Of a DNA stretch of 64,000 nucleotides, positions 51,877 to 60,040 are shown one piece after another. The notes beneath the pieces were generated by a model that had not been told where the DNA came from, did not search any database, and saw only the letters and a program-made list of their open reading frames with translations. This DNA comes from Flavobacterium tistrianum (GTDB lineage: Bacteria > Bacteroidota > Bacteroidia > Flavobacteriales > Flavobacteriaceae), in the NCBI RefSeq assembly GCF_003254545.1, contig NZ_QJRH01000066.1, positions 1 to 64,000 on the forward strand. Direction: 5' to 3'. Each line of letters begins with the position of its first letter. The first letter of the stretch is position 1. The translations under genes and the position numbers were made by a program.

Positions 51877-54189
51877 ATGAAATATAATTTACTATTTGCA
51901 ATAGGTTTATTAAGTTTTGCTTCTTACGCGCAGGACTATTCAAGCACCGAATCTACTTCTTCAGTAAACGATACAGTTAAGAACAAAAAGGGTGAAATTT
52001 TAAATGAAGTAGTTGTTACTAAAACAAAAGAACCTAAACCAGTAACAGCAGTTCGTTCTGGATTAAAGCCAATGGATAATCCGCAAACAATACAAGTAAT
52101 CGGATCTGAAGTTATCGAACAGCAGCAAGCAATCAGATTAAGCGAAGTTCTTAAAAATGCTAATGGTGTTTATGTAAGTTCAGCTCGTGGTGGTGCACAA
52201 GAATCTTTTTTCTCAAGAGGTTATGACATGTCGGCAAATAACATGTTTAAAAATGGATTCCGCTACAATTCAGGATCAATTCCTGATGTTTCAGGTTTAG
52301 AGAAAGTAGAATTCCTTAAAGGTGGTTCTGCCCTATTATTTGGAAACGTTGCACCAGGAGGTATTGTAAACTTAGTAACCAAAACGCCTCAATTTAAAAG
52401 CGGTGGAGAAATCTCAATGCAAATGGGAAGTTACGCTTATTATAAACCAGCATTTGATTTTTACGGAGGTCTAAATAAATCAATCGCCTTTAGAATTAAT
52501 GGTTCTTACGAGAATTCTGAAAGCTTTAGAGATGTGGTAAAAAACAAACGTTTTTACATTAACCCATCTTTACTTTTTATTATTAATCCAAAAACTCAAA
52601 TTACAGTTCAGGGAGATTATTTAAGTGCAGATTGGACGCCAGATTTCGGAACTGGAATTATCGGAAAAGAAATTTTAGACTTACCTCGCAATGCTTTCTA
52701 CGGAGCGCTTTGGTCAAATGGTACGACAAAATCTTCTAGTGCATCTGTATTATTAAATCACGATTTCAATAAAAACTGGAAACTAAACTTCAATAGTTCT
52801 TATCAAACATACGATAGAACACAAAAATCTACAGCTCAACTATCAAATTTAGATGACACTAAAACATATCCAATTCCAGGTTACTGGAACAGAGGACTAA
52901 CTCAAGGGCAAAACTTAGAGCAAATTTTAGGAGATCAATTAAGTCTTCAGGGGAACTTTAATACTGGTTCTGTAAAACATCAAATTTTTACTGGTGTAGA
53001 CTGGGAAAATTCGTTTGCAACTGCTTATACTTATGCTTTTAATGAGAAATATTTAGTAACTAGCAGAAATCCTGATGGTACTCCAAAAACATACGATCCA
53101 AGTATTTATGATACTATTTATCTTTATGATTTTGATCCGTCAACACAACGAAATGACATTCCGAATGCAAGAGCTACTCAAATCACAAAAACAGATACAA
53201 ATCGTTTTGGAGTATACTTTCAAGATTTCATTTCAATTACAGATAAATTCAAAGTATTGGCAGGTTTAAGATGGTCTTGGCAAGAAGCTGAAGTTAGTAC
53301 ATACAAAGAAACTAAAACTGGCGCTGGAAATCCTCAAGATGCACTTCCAACAGTTACACCAAAACGTTTGGATAATGCATTTTCTCCAAAAGCTGGATTA
53401 GTGTATCAGCCAACAAAAGACGTTTCGATATTCGGAAGCTACTCTACTTCTTTCACTCCAAATACAGGAACAACTGTTGATTTGCAACCTATCGAAGCTT
53501 CTATTATTGATCAATATGAAGTTGGTGTAAAAACAGATTTCTTTAAAGGTTTATTGAGCACAAATGTTACTGTTTACCAAATTACAAATAGCAATTTGGC
53601 ACAGATGGCTCCAACAAAAGCTGATGGAAGCGACAACTTTGACGCAAACATTAAAATGTTAAGTGGAGAAACTAAAAGTAAAGGTGTTGAAGTTGATGTT
53701 ACAGCACGACCAGTAGATGGTTTAAATATTATTGCAGGATACAGCTACAATGACATGCGTTACACCAAAACTTCAGGATTAAATGGAAGTTTTGTTGAAG
53801 GTGACCGTGTAGCAAGAACTCCATTAAATACAGCCAACTTAAGTTTCTTTTATACTTTACAGTCGGGATTCTTTAAAAATGTTTCTTTTGGTGCAATCGG
53901 AAACTATGTTGGTGATCGTTTAGGTGGATGGAATGATGATTATGTTTGGACAGAGAACAAACCTTCAACTAATCCAAAAACATACACGGTAACAATCAGA
54001 GATCGCGATATTCCGTTAGAAGGTTACATTACAATTGATGCATCTGTTGGATATACTTGGCAAAAATTCTCGATTCTTTGCAAATTATCAAACATTACAA
54101 ACACATTAAATTATACAGTTCATGAGAACTATAGTGTGAACCCAATCGCTCCTCGTCAGGTTATGACAAGCTTGCGTTATAAGTTCTAA
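51877..54189 (+). CDS. TonB-dependent siderophore-type receptor
   Basis: 770 residues. Signal peptide ending SYAQ, TonB box region EVVVTK near 45-50, plug domain with NPQTIQVIGSEVIEQQQAIRLSEVLKNANGV and the FSRGYDMS...NG pattern, VEFLKGGSALLFGNVAPGGIVNLVTK (siderophore-receptor hallmark) near 146-171, then a 22-strand barrel. Ends RQVMTSLRYKF with terminal Phe. It lacks the carboxypeptidase-like N-terminal extension of SusC proteins, so iron or metal chelate uptake is more likely than glycan uptake. -7 box TATATTTG near 51835. Confidence 0.93.
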   Translation: MKYNLLFAIGLLSFASYAQDYSSTESTSSVNDTVKNKKGEILNEVVVTKTKEPKPVTAVRSGLKPMDNPQTIQVIGSEVIEQQQAIRLSEVLKNANGVYVSSARGGAQESFFSRGYDMSANNMFKNGFRYNSGSIPDVSGLEKVEFLKGGSALLFGNVAPGGIVNLVTKTPQFKSGGEISMQMGSYAYYKPAFDFYGGLNKSIAFRINGSYENSESFRDVVKNKRFYINPSLLFIINPKTQITVQGDYLSADWTPDFGTGIIGKEILDLPRNAFYGALWSNGTTKSSSASVLLNHDFNKNWKLNFNSSYQTYDRTQKSTAQLSNLDDTKTYPIPGYWNRGLTQGQNLEQILGDQLSLQGNFNTGSVKHQIFTGVDWENSFATAYTYAFNEKYLVTSRNPDGTPKTYDPSIYDTIYLYDFDPSTQRNDIPNARATQITKTDTNRFGVYFQDFISITDKFKVLAGLRWSWQEAEVSTYKETKTGAGNPQDALPTVTPKRLDNAFSPKAGLVYQPTKDVSIFGSYSTSFTPNTGTTVDLQPIEASIIDQYEVGVKTDFFKGLLSTNVTVYQITNSNLAQMAPTKADGSDNFDANIKMLSGETKSKGVEVDVTARPVDGLNIIAGYSYNDMRYTKTSGLNGSFVEGDRVARTPLNTANLSFFYTLQSGFFKNVSFGAIGNYVGDRLGGWNDDYVWTENKPSTNPKTYTVTIRDRDIPLEGYITIDASVGYTWQKFSILCKLSNITNTLNYTVHENYSVNPIAPRQVMTSLRYKF

Positions 54190-54216
54190 AAATATTGAAT
54201 TAGATGTTTTTTTTAT

Positions 54217-54266
54217 CCCAAGATTTTCTGTCTCTTTAAAACAGAAAATCTTGGGATTTTTATTTT
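54217..54266 (+). terminator. Terminator of the TonB receptor gene
   Basis: 16-bp stem TCCCAAGATTTTCTGT with complement and 9-nt loop, T-run after. Confidence 0.9.
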
Positions 54267-54338
54267 AATTAAAAAGTAATATAAAACTTACTTTTATTTT
54301 ATTTTTTGATAAAATGCACTATTTTTGCATTTAATAAT

Positions 54339-54965
54339 ATGAAACATGAATTACAACTTATCATTTCAGGAAAGAGCGAAGTTAAGCATGGAACAATTAT
54401 CCAAGCAGCAGCCAGTTACCTTAGAAGAAGCCAAAGCTCAAGTACAGTGGCTAAAGAATTCAAGCATTTCAAAAAACAAGAAAAAGAGACCTTAGAAAGG
54501 TTTATAGAATTAAATAGTCTTTGGATTTTAGATCTCAATCTCGATAATTATGTTTCTGAAGGAGCAGAACAAAAAGTCTATTTAAAAGACGGAAAACATG
54601 TAATCAAACTTAACGATTCTATTTATTATAGCTCTTGGATAGATTATTTCAATAATTTATTATTAAACAACTTCTTTTTTCCAGATACAGCTTACAATTT
54701 ATTAGGTTTCTTTAAAAATGAAGATATCTTATATGCAGTTGTGGAACAGCCTTTTGTAAAAGCAACTGAAACAACAGACTTAGAGCTTGTAAAGAAGTTT
54801 ATGCTTGTAAACGGCTTTCAAAATACCAAAAATAACGATTATTACAATCCTGATTTAGGAATTATTCTTGAAGATCTTCATGACGAGAATGTACTAACAG
54901 AAAATGGTATACTTCAATTTATAGACACAGTTTTCTATATTAAAGATAATTTCTACGAAAATTAA
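54339..54965 (+). CDS. Polyvalent-protein-kinase-like protein
   Basis: 208 residues from the ATG at 54339; a -7 box TATTTTTG at about 54320-54327 excludes earlier starts. N-terminal helical part (IIQAAASYLRRSQSSSTV). From residue 75 a kinase-like pattern: SEGAEQKVYLKDGKHVIKL (lysine in a beta-strand), then DLGIILEDLHDENVLTENG and LQFIDTVFYI, which reads like HxDLHxxN...DxxF of small kinase folds. This pattern is that of the putative polyvalent protein kinase domain seen in phage and plasmid polyproteins. Here it is stand-alone. Confidence 0.65.
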   Translation: MKHELQLIISGKSEVKHGTIIQAAASYLRRSQSSSTVAKEFKHFKKQEKETLERFIELNSLWILDLNLDNYVSEGAEQKVYLKDGKHVIKLNDSIYYSSWIDYFNNLLLNNFFFPDTAYNLLGFFKNEDILYAVVEQPFVKATETTDLELVKKFMLVNGFQNTKNNDYYNPDLGIILEDLHDENVLTENGILQFIDTVFYIKDNFYEN

Positions 54966-55053
54966 GAAACTAATTTCGCAAAAAAACACAATTTCTGCTG
55001 ACATACCGTTGTCACTTTCTGTTATTTAATTTGCATTATAAAACACAAAAAAG

Positions 55054-55677
55054 ATGAGCAAATTAGATTTAACTAAAACAGACAAAACTTATTATAATGC
55101 CAAAACTACTCCTGAAATTGTTTATATAGAAAAAGCGAATTATATATCGCTTACAGGTCAAGGTGATCCTTCTGGAAAAGATTTTTCAGACAAAATTCAA
55201 GCATTGTACACTACGGCGTATGTTATTAAATTTATGCAGAAAGCATTGGACAATGATTTTGTTGTTCCAAAACTAGAAGCATTGTGGAGTTTTGATAATG
55301 AAAAATACGCATCAATCTCAATGGATGAAGCTCCGCTGAAAATACCTCGTTCTGAATGGAATTACAGAATCATGATTAGAATGCCCAATTTCGTTACGAA
55401 AGAACAGACTGAAGAAGCTATTGCCATAGCGGTCAACAAAAAACAAAATGAATTAGCCAAAACAATTGAATTCTTTGAAATGGAAGAAGGTAAAGTAATC
55501 CAGGTTCTTCATATTGGCCCTTTTGATGCAGAACCGCAAACACTAAAAAAAATTCTAGAATTTAGTACTGAAAACAATCTGCAACAGAACGGGTTGCATC
55601 ATGAAATTTATCTTTCAGACTTTCGTAAAACAGCTCCCGAGAAATTAAAAACAATACTGAGAGAACCTGTAAAATAG
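55054..55677 (+). CDS. GyrI-like small-molecule-binding domain protein
   Basis: 207 residues. Pattern of the GyrI-like/SHS2 family: TPEIVYIEKANYISLTGQGDPSGKDFSDKIQALYTTAYVIKF at 19-60, LEALWSF, SEWNYRIMIRMPNFVT and the C-terminal VIQVLHIGPFDAEPQTLKKILEF with ...HHEIYLSDFRKTAPEKLKTILREPV. Often annotated as effector-binding or cyclopropanase-type. Soluble, cytoplasmic, monocistronic. Confidence 0.9.
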   Translation: MSKLDLTKTDKTYYNAKTTPEIVYIEKANYISLTGQGDPSGKDFSDKIQALYTTAYVIKFMQKALDNDFVVPKLEALWSFDNEKYASISMDEAPLKIPRSEWNYRIMIRMPNFVTKEQTEEAIAIAVNKKQNELAKTIEFFEMEEGKVIQVLHIGPFDAEPQTLKKILEFSTENNLQQNGLHHEIYLSDFRKTAPEKLKTILREPVK

Positions 55678-55688
55678 CTCTTTTTATT

Positions 55689-55786
55689 AGCCACGAATTC
55701 ACGAATTATTTTTCTAATCGTTGAGTAAAGCAATAATTTGCGAATTATTCACGAATAGATTTTAAAATAATTCGTGAATTCGTGGC
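55689..55786. repeat. Large palindromic dispersed repeat (GCCACGAATTCACGAATTA family)
   Basis: Arms of about 23 bp at 55690-55712 and 55764-55786, exact complements apart from the ends, with a 50-nt centre. Same family as 3558-3608 and the fragment near 48250. Confidence 0.8.
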
Positions 55787-55834
55787 GAAAAAAAAAAAAA
55801 AAGGACCTAACAGGTTTTTAAAACCTGTTAGGTC
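55787..55834 (-). terminator. Terminator of valS with long T-run
   Basis: 13-bp stem ACCTAACAGGTTT with complement, 3-nt loop. On the minus strand it is followed by about 15 T (the A-run at 55788-55802). Confidence 0.9.
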
Positions 55835-55855
55835 TGCTTATAAAAGAAATATTTC

Positions 55856-58489
55856 TCATTTCAAACCAGCCAAACTCTGCTCGATTGTAGCAATTTTTGC
55901 TAAAGCATCGGCTTGTTTTTGTTTTTCTAAATTAAGAACTTTCTCTGGAGCTCCGTTTACGAATTTCTCGTTTGAAAGTTTTGCTTCAACCGATTTCAAG
56001 AAACCTTTTGTGTAATTTAATTCTTCTGTCAGTTTAGCAATTTCTGCCTCAACATCGATATTTCCTGTAATTGGAATGAAATATTCATTTGATTTTACAC
56101 GGAAAGAAAGTGCGCCATCAACTTTTTCAGAAACATATTCGAAAGCAGAAACATTTCCTAATTTCGTGATAATTGAATCAAAATAAGTAGAAACATTTTC
56201 GCTGTTGATTCCTTTTAATTCGATTGCATCTTTAAACGGAATATTTTTGTCTTTTCTGATAGTTCTAATTCCAGAAATTACTTCAATTGAATTTTCGAAA
56301 TCAGCAATTAATTTTGCGTCAAACGGTTTTACTTCTGGCCAAGTCGAAACAATTAAAGCTTCTTCTGGAGTTCTTTCCGTAATTAACTGCCAAATTTCTT
56401 CTGTTAAGAAAGGCATAAATGGATGCAATAACTTCAAGTTGTTTTCTAACATTTCGATCGCTTTCGCGAAAGTTACGCTATCAATTGGCTGTTGGTATGC
56501 AGGCTTGATCATTTCTAAGAACCAAGAACAGAAGTCATCCCAAACCAATTTATAAATTGCCATAAGAGAATCTGAAATTCTATATTTCTCAAAATTATCT
56601 TCAATGTCAACTAAAGTCTGCTGTAATTTAGCTTCGTACCATTCGATTGCTACTTTTGATGATTCTGGCTGCGCGATAGTTTCTGAAACTTCCCAACCTT
56701 TAATCAATTTGAAAGCATTCCAAATTTTGTTTGAGAACGCTTTTCCTTGAAGACATAACTCTTCGTCAAACATGATATCGTTTCCTGCCGAAGCACTTAA
56801 AAGCAATCCTACACGAACACCGTCTGCACCAAATTTTTCAATTAAATCTAAAGGATCAGGAGAATTCCCTAATGATTTAGACATTTTACGACGTTGTTTA
56901 TCTCGAACTAATCCGGTCAAATATACATTAGTAAATGGTTTTTCTCCTGCATATTCGTAACCTGCAATGATCATTCTAGCAACCCAGAAAAATAAAATAT
57001 CTGGCCCCGTTACCAAGTCGTTTGTTGGATAATAATATTTAAAATCTGGACTTTCTGGATCCATAATTCCGCCAAAAACTGACATTGGCCATAACCAAGA
57101 AGAAAACCAAGTATCTAACGCGTCAACATCCTGAATTAAATTGTTAATGGTTAATTGTGAATTGTTAGTTTTTTCCTGTGCTAACTTTAATGCATCTTCG
57201 ATATTTTCTGCAACTACGAAATCTTCTTTTCCGTCGCCGTAATAGTACGCTGGAATTTGCTGTCCCCACCATAACTGACGAGAAATGTTCCAATCACGAA
57301 TATTGTTTAACCAATGCGCATAAGTGTTTTCGAAACGTTTTGGGTGTAATTTAATATCTCCCGTTTCTAAAACCGACTTAATTGCTGGTTTTACTAAATC
57401 ATCCATTTTCAAGAACCATTGGTCAGATAATCTTGGTTCGATTACCGCTTTTGTTCTTTCAGAAGTTCCTACTTTATTTAAGTGTGTTTCTGTTTTTGCT
57501 AAAGCTCCAATTTCTTCAAGTTCTTTCTCGATCTCTTTACGAACTACAAAACGGTCTTTTCCTTGATAATGTAATCCGAAACTATTTAAAGTTGCATCTT
57601 CATTAAAAATATCAACGATTTCAAGATTGTGTTTTTCTCCTAACGTTTTATCGTTCATATCGTGAGCAGGCGTTACTTTCAAACATCCTGTTCCGAATTC
57701 TACATCTACATATTCGTCTTCGATAATTGGAATTACTCTTCCGCAAATTGGAACAATTGCTTTTTTACCTTTTAAATGTGTAAAACGCTCATCGTTCGGG
57801 TTGATACAGATGGCAGTATCTCCAAAAATAGTTTCCGGACGAGTTGTAGCAATGGTTAAGAAATCTTCTGAACCTTCAATTTTATATTTTAAGAAAAATA
57901 GTTTTCCTTGCTGTTCTTCGTAAATTACTTCTTCGTCAGACAAAGTAGTTTTTGCTTCAGGATCCCAGTTAACCATACGGTATCCTCTGTAGATTAAACC
58001 TTTGTTATATAAATCAACAAACGATTTAATTACAGATGCAGACATATCTGGATCCATAGTAAATTTGGTGCGTTCCCAATCGCAAGAAGCACCTAACTTC
58101 TTAAGTTGTTCTAAGATTGTTCCGCCATATTTATCAGTCCATTCCCAAGCATGTTTTAGGAATTCTTCGCGGGTCAAATCGTTTTTATTGATTCCTTCTG
58201 CTTTTAATTTTGCCACAACTTTTGCTTCAGTTGCAATAGAAGCGTGGTCTGTTCCAGGAACCCAACAAGCGTTGAATCCTTTAAGACGTGCTCTACGAAT
58301 TAAAACATCCTGAATCGTATTATTCAACATATGTCCCATGTGAAGGACTCCAGTGACGTTTGGCGGCGGGATTACAATGGTGTACGGCGTTCTATGATCT
58401 GGTTCTGAATGAAAATAATTGTTTTTCATCCAGTAATCATACCATTTACTCTCAATCGTCTTAGCGTCAAATTGTGCTGGAATTGTCAT
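55856..58489 (-). CDS. valS: Valine--tRNA ligase
   Basis: 877 residues, usual length. Class I synthetase: PPPNVTGVLHMGHMLNNT near 39-56 contains the HIGH-equivalent HMGH, KMSKSLGNSPDPLDL near 535-550 is the KMSKS loop, the editing domain sits between (TTRPETIFGDTAI), and a C-terminal coiled coil is present (DVEAEIAKLTEELNYTKGFLKSVEAKLSNEKFV). Attaches valine to tRNA-Val, cytoplasmic. Monocistronic, minus strand. Confidence 0.97.
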   Translation of the reverse strand: MTIPAQFDAKTIESKWYDYWMKNNYFHSEPDHRTPYTIVIPPPNVTGVLHMGHMLNNTIQDVLIRRARLKGFNACWVPGTDHASIATEAKVVAKLKAEGINKNDLTREEFLKHAWEWTDKYGGTILEQLKKLGASCDWERTKFTMDPDMSASVIKSFVDLYNKGLIYRGYRMVNWDPEAKTTLSDEEVIYEEQQGKLFFLKYKIEGSEDFLTIATTRPETIFGDTAICINPNDERFTHLKGKKAIVPICGRVIPIIEDEYVDVEFGTGCLKVTPAHDMNDKTLGEKHNLEIVDIFNEDATLNSFGLHYQGKDRFVVRKEIEKELEEIGALAKTETHLNKVGTSERTKAVIEPRLSDQWFLKMDDLVKPAIKSVLETGDIKLHPKRFENTYAHWLNNIRDWNISRQLWWGQQIPAYYYGDGKEDFVVAENIEDALKLAQEKTNNSQLTINNLIQDVDALDTWFSSWLWPMSVFGGIMDPESPDFKYYYPTNDLVTGPDILFFWVARMIIAGYEYAGEKPFTNVYLTGLVRDKQRRKMSKSLGNSPDPLDLIEKFGADGVRVGLLLSASAGNDIMFDEELCLQGKAFSNKIWNAFKLIKGWEVSETIAQPESSKVAIEWYEAKLQQTLVDIEDNFEKYRISDSLMAIYKLVWDDFCSWFLEMIKPAYQQPIDSVTFAKAIEMLENNLKLLHPFMPFLTEEIWQLITERTPEEALIVSTWPEVKPFDAKLIADFENSIEVISGIRTIRKDKNIPFKDAIELKGINSENVSTYFDSIITKLGNVSAFEYVSEKVDGALSFRVKSNEYFIPITGNIDVEAEIAKLTEELNYTKGFLKSVEAKLSNEKFVNGAPEKVLNLEKQKQADALAKIATIEQSLAGLK

Positions 58490-58499
58490 TTATATATGT

Positions 58500-58645
58500 T
58501 TAATCGTTTATTTGTTTAACCGTTTAATCGGTTTTGATCATTGGACTTAAATTAATTCATTTTCTTGTTTTCTGTTTTCAAAAAGATCATTTATAATTCA
58601 ATCTCAACGATTAAACAAATAAACGCTTAAACAGTTAAACAAAAA
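58500..58645. repeat. Inverted repeat pair upstream of valS (TTAATCGTTTATTTGTTTAA type)
   Basis: TTTAATCGTTTATTTGTTTA at about 58499-58518 and its inverted counterpart CGATTAAACAAATAAACGCT near 58608-58627, about 90 bp apart. Part of the dispersed palindrome population; it lies in the valS leader/promoter side. Confidence 0.6.
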
Positions 58646-58775
58646 AATGGTTCAATTTTTGTATTTATAACTGACAGCAAAAGTAAATAATTAAGTAGAC
58701 TATAAAAAGAGAAATAATAATTTGTGTGTTAATTAAAAGAATGTATATTTACTTACAATTAAAAAAAGATTTCAT

Positions 58776-59156
58776 ATGAAAAATGCAGCCTCTTTTATTG
58801 CAGTCTTATTGTTTAGTGCAATAAGTTATGCGCAAAATGGCCCAAAAATTGAATTTGATGCTCCTGATAATACAATTGATTATGGAAAAATTTCTAAAGG
58901 TGACAATGGACTTCGCTCCTTTGAATTTACAAACACCGGAGATGCTCCTTTATTGATTACTGGTGCCGAATCTACAGTAAGTTCAATCATTGTAACAAAA
59001 CCTGCGGCAGCAATTTTGCCAGGCAAAAAAGGAAAAATAGATGTAAAATATAATATGGTCGCAGGACCTATCCGTAAAACGATTACTGTTGAAACAAATG
59101 CGGTAAACTATCCTGACGGAAGAGTAGCTCTTAAAATTAAGGGTGAAGTTCAATAA
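58776..59156 (+). CDS. DUF1573 secreted protein
   Basis: 126 residues. Signal peptide ending SYAQ, then one Ig-like DUF1573 domain: FDAPDNTIDYGKISKGDNGLRSFEFTNTGDAPLLITGAESTVSSI..KP and LPGKKGKIDVKYNMVAGPIRKTITVETNA. ASH/MSP-like fold, very common in flavobacteria with unknown function. Followed by terminator 59181. Confidence 0.93.
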   Translation: MKNAASFIAVLLFSAISYAQNGPKIEFDAPDNTIDYGKISKGDNGLRSFEFTNTGDAPLLITGAESTVSSIIVTKPAAAILPGKKGKIDVKYNMVAGPIRKTITVETNAVNYPDGRVALKIKGEVQ

Positions 59157-59180
59157 GAATTAAATAATCTTAAAATAACA

Positions 59181-59215
59181 AAAATAGCTGTCTCGAATAG
59201 ACGGCTATTTTTTTT
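59181..59215 (+). terminator. Terminator of the DUF1573 gene
   Basis: AAATAGCTGTCT / AGACGGCTATTT hairpin (wobble at one pair) with T-run. Confidence 0.85.
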
Positions 59216-59258
59216 AAAAAAACTTCAGAGAAGCGAAATATTTAATAAATGTTTACAA

Positions 59259-59326
59259 TATAAAGCTCCAGAAGAGCGACATATTTTAAGTCTACGGAAA
59301 AATATGTCGCTCCTCTGGAGCTTTAT
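59259..59326. repeat. Palindromic dispersed repeat (AAAGCTCCAGAAGAGCGACA)
   Basis: Arms ATAAAGCTCCAGAAGAGCGA... and complement with two mismatches, 12-nt centre. Next to it CCCCGCTGGGG near 59361. The 59216-59488 spacer holds this and a small ACTGTC/GACAGT hairpin near 59418-59440 that may end the minus-strand lipoprotein gene. Confidence 0.75.
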
Positions 59327-59488
59327 CCATTTTTGACATTATCAATTCTATAAATATTTCACCCCGCTGGGGTTTTTACAGATCAAAAAAATGTTATAAA
59401 TATTTCTGTCCAATAAAAAAACTGTCCTTTTGAGACAGCTTCGTTTTATTTTTGTAAAAAAACATCTTGCCTCTCAAATCTTTCTTCT

Positions 59489-59986
59489 CTATTTCTTCTC
59501 AGCGCATTCAGCTGTATCAAACTTATACTTTACGCTTTCAAAATCAATTGGTTTGTCTTTTACTAAATAAGTAACTCCCATCGTTGTCTGCATAGTTCCG
59601 TTTCCTAAAATAAGCTGATTATTACGTTTTAAAAGTGCCATCGGATTTTTGAAAGTTTTTTCTCCGTTTACATTGTCTTTAAAAGTATAATCTACAAACA
59701 GCGTATCACCATGAAACTCCCCTGCAACTTCTCCTGTTCTAACAGTTGAAGGCGCAACTTTCATAATCATATCTCCAGTTAGTTTTCCGTTTTTTAAAGT
59801 ATTCAATTTTAAATCTATTGTATCCTTTTCATAAATTGCTTTGTAGCATGCAGTGCTTACTACTGTTTCACCTTCCGCTTTTGCAGCTTCAGCGGCTTTT
59901 TGTTTTTCTTCATTTTTACAGCTTTGCAATCCGATGAAGGATACAAGTAAACAAGATAAGGTTAGATTTCTCATAATATTTTTCAT
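59489..59986 (-). CDS. Conserved lipoprotein
   Basis: 165 residues. Lipoprotein leader SFIGLQSCKNEE (Cys23), an Ala/Glu/Lys-rich linker (KQKAAEAAKAEGE), then a beta-rich domain (CYKAIYEKDTIDLKLNTLKNGKLTGDMIMK, VAGEFHGDTLFVDYTFKD). NlpE-like layout in a broad sense, but the CxxC of NlpE is absent. Function unknown. It is 54 bp downstream of the OmpA/PD40 gene and could be in the same transcript. Confidence 0.78.
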   Translation of the reverse strand: MKNIMRNLTLSCLLVSFIGLQSCKNEEKQKAAEAAKAEGETVVSTACYKAIYEKDTIDLKLNTLKNGKLTGDMIMKVAPSTVRTGEVAGEFHGDTLFVDYTFKDNVNGEKTFKNPMALLKRNNQLILGNGTMQTTMGVTYLVKDKPIDFESVKYKFDTAECAEKK

Positions 59987-60040
59987 TTTATTGATATCAC
60001 TATAAAATTAAAGAAAAAAGAGTTTCTTCTTACTATAATT

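Noticed and set aside
54306-54338. N-terminal extension of the kinase-like protein
   Set aside because: Lies upstream of and over the -7 box, before the expected transcription start.
55782-56015. Plus-strand open frame starting with poly-lysine
   Set aside because: Begins in the A-run of the valS terminator and continues antisense to valS.
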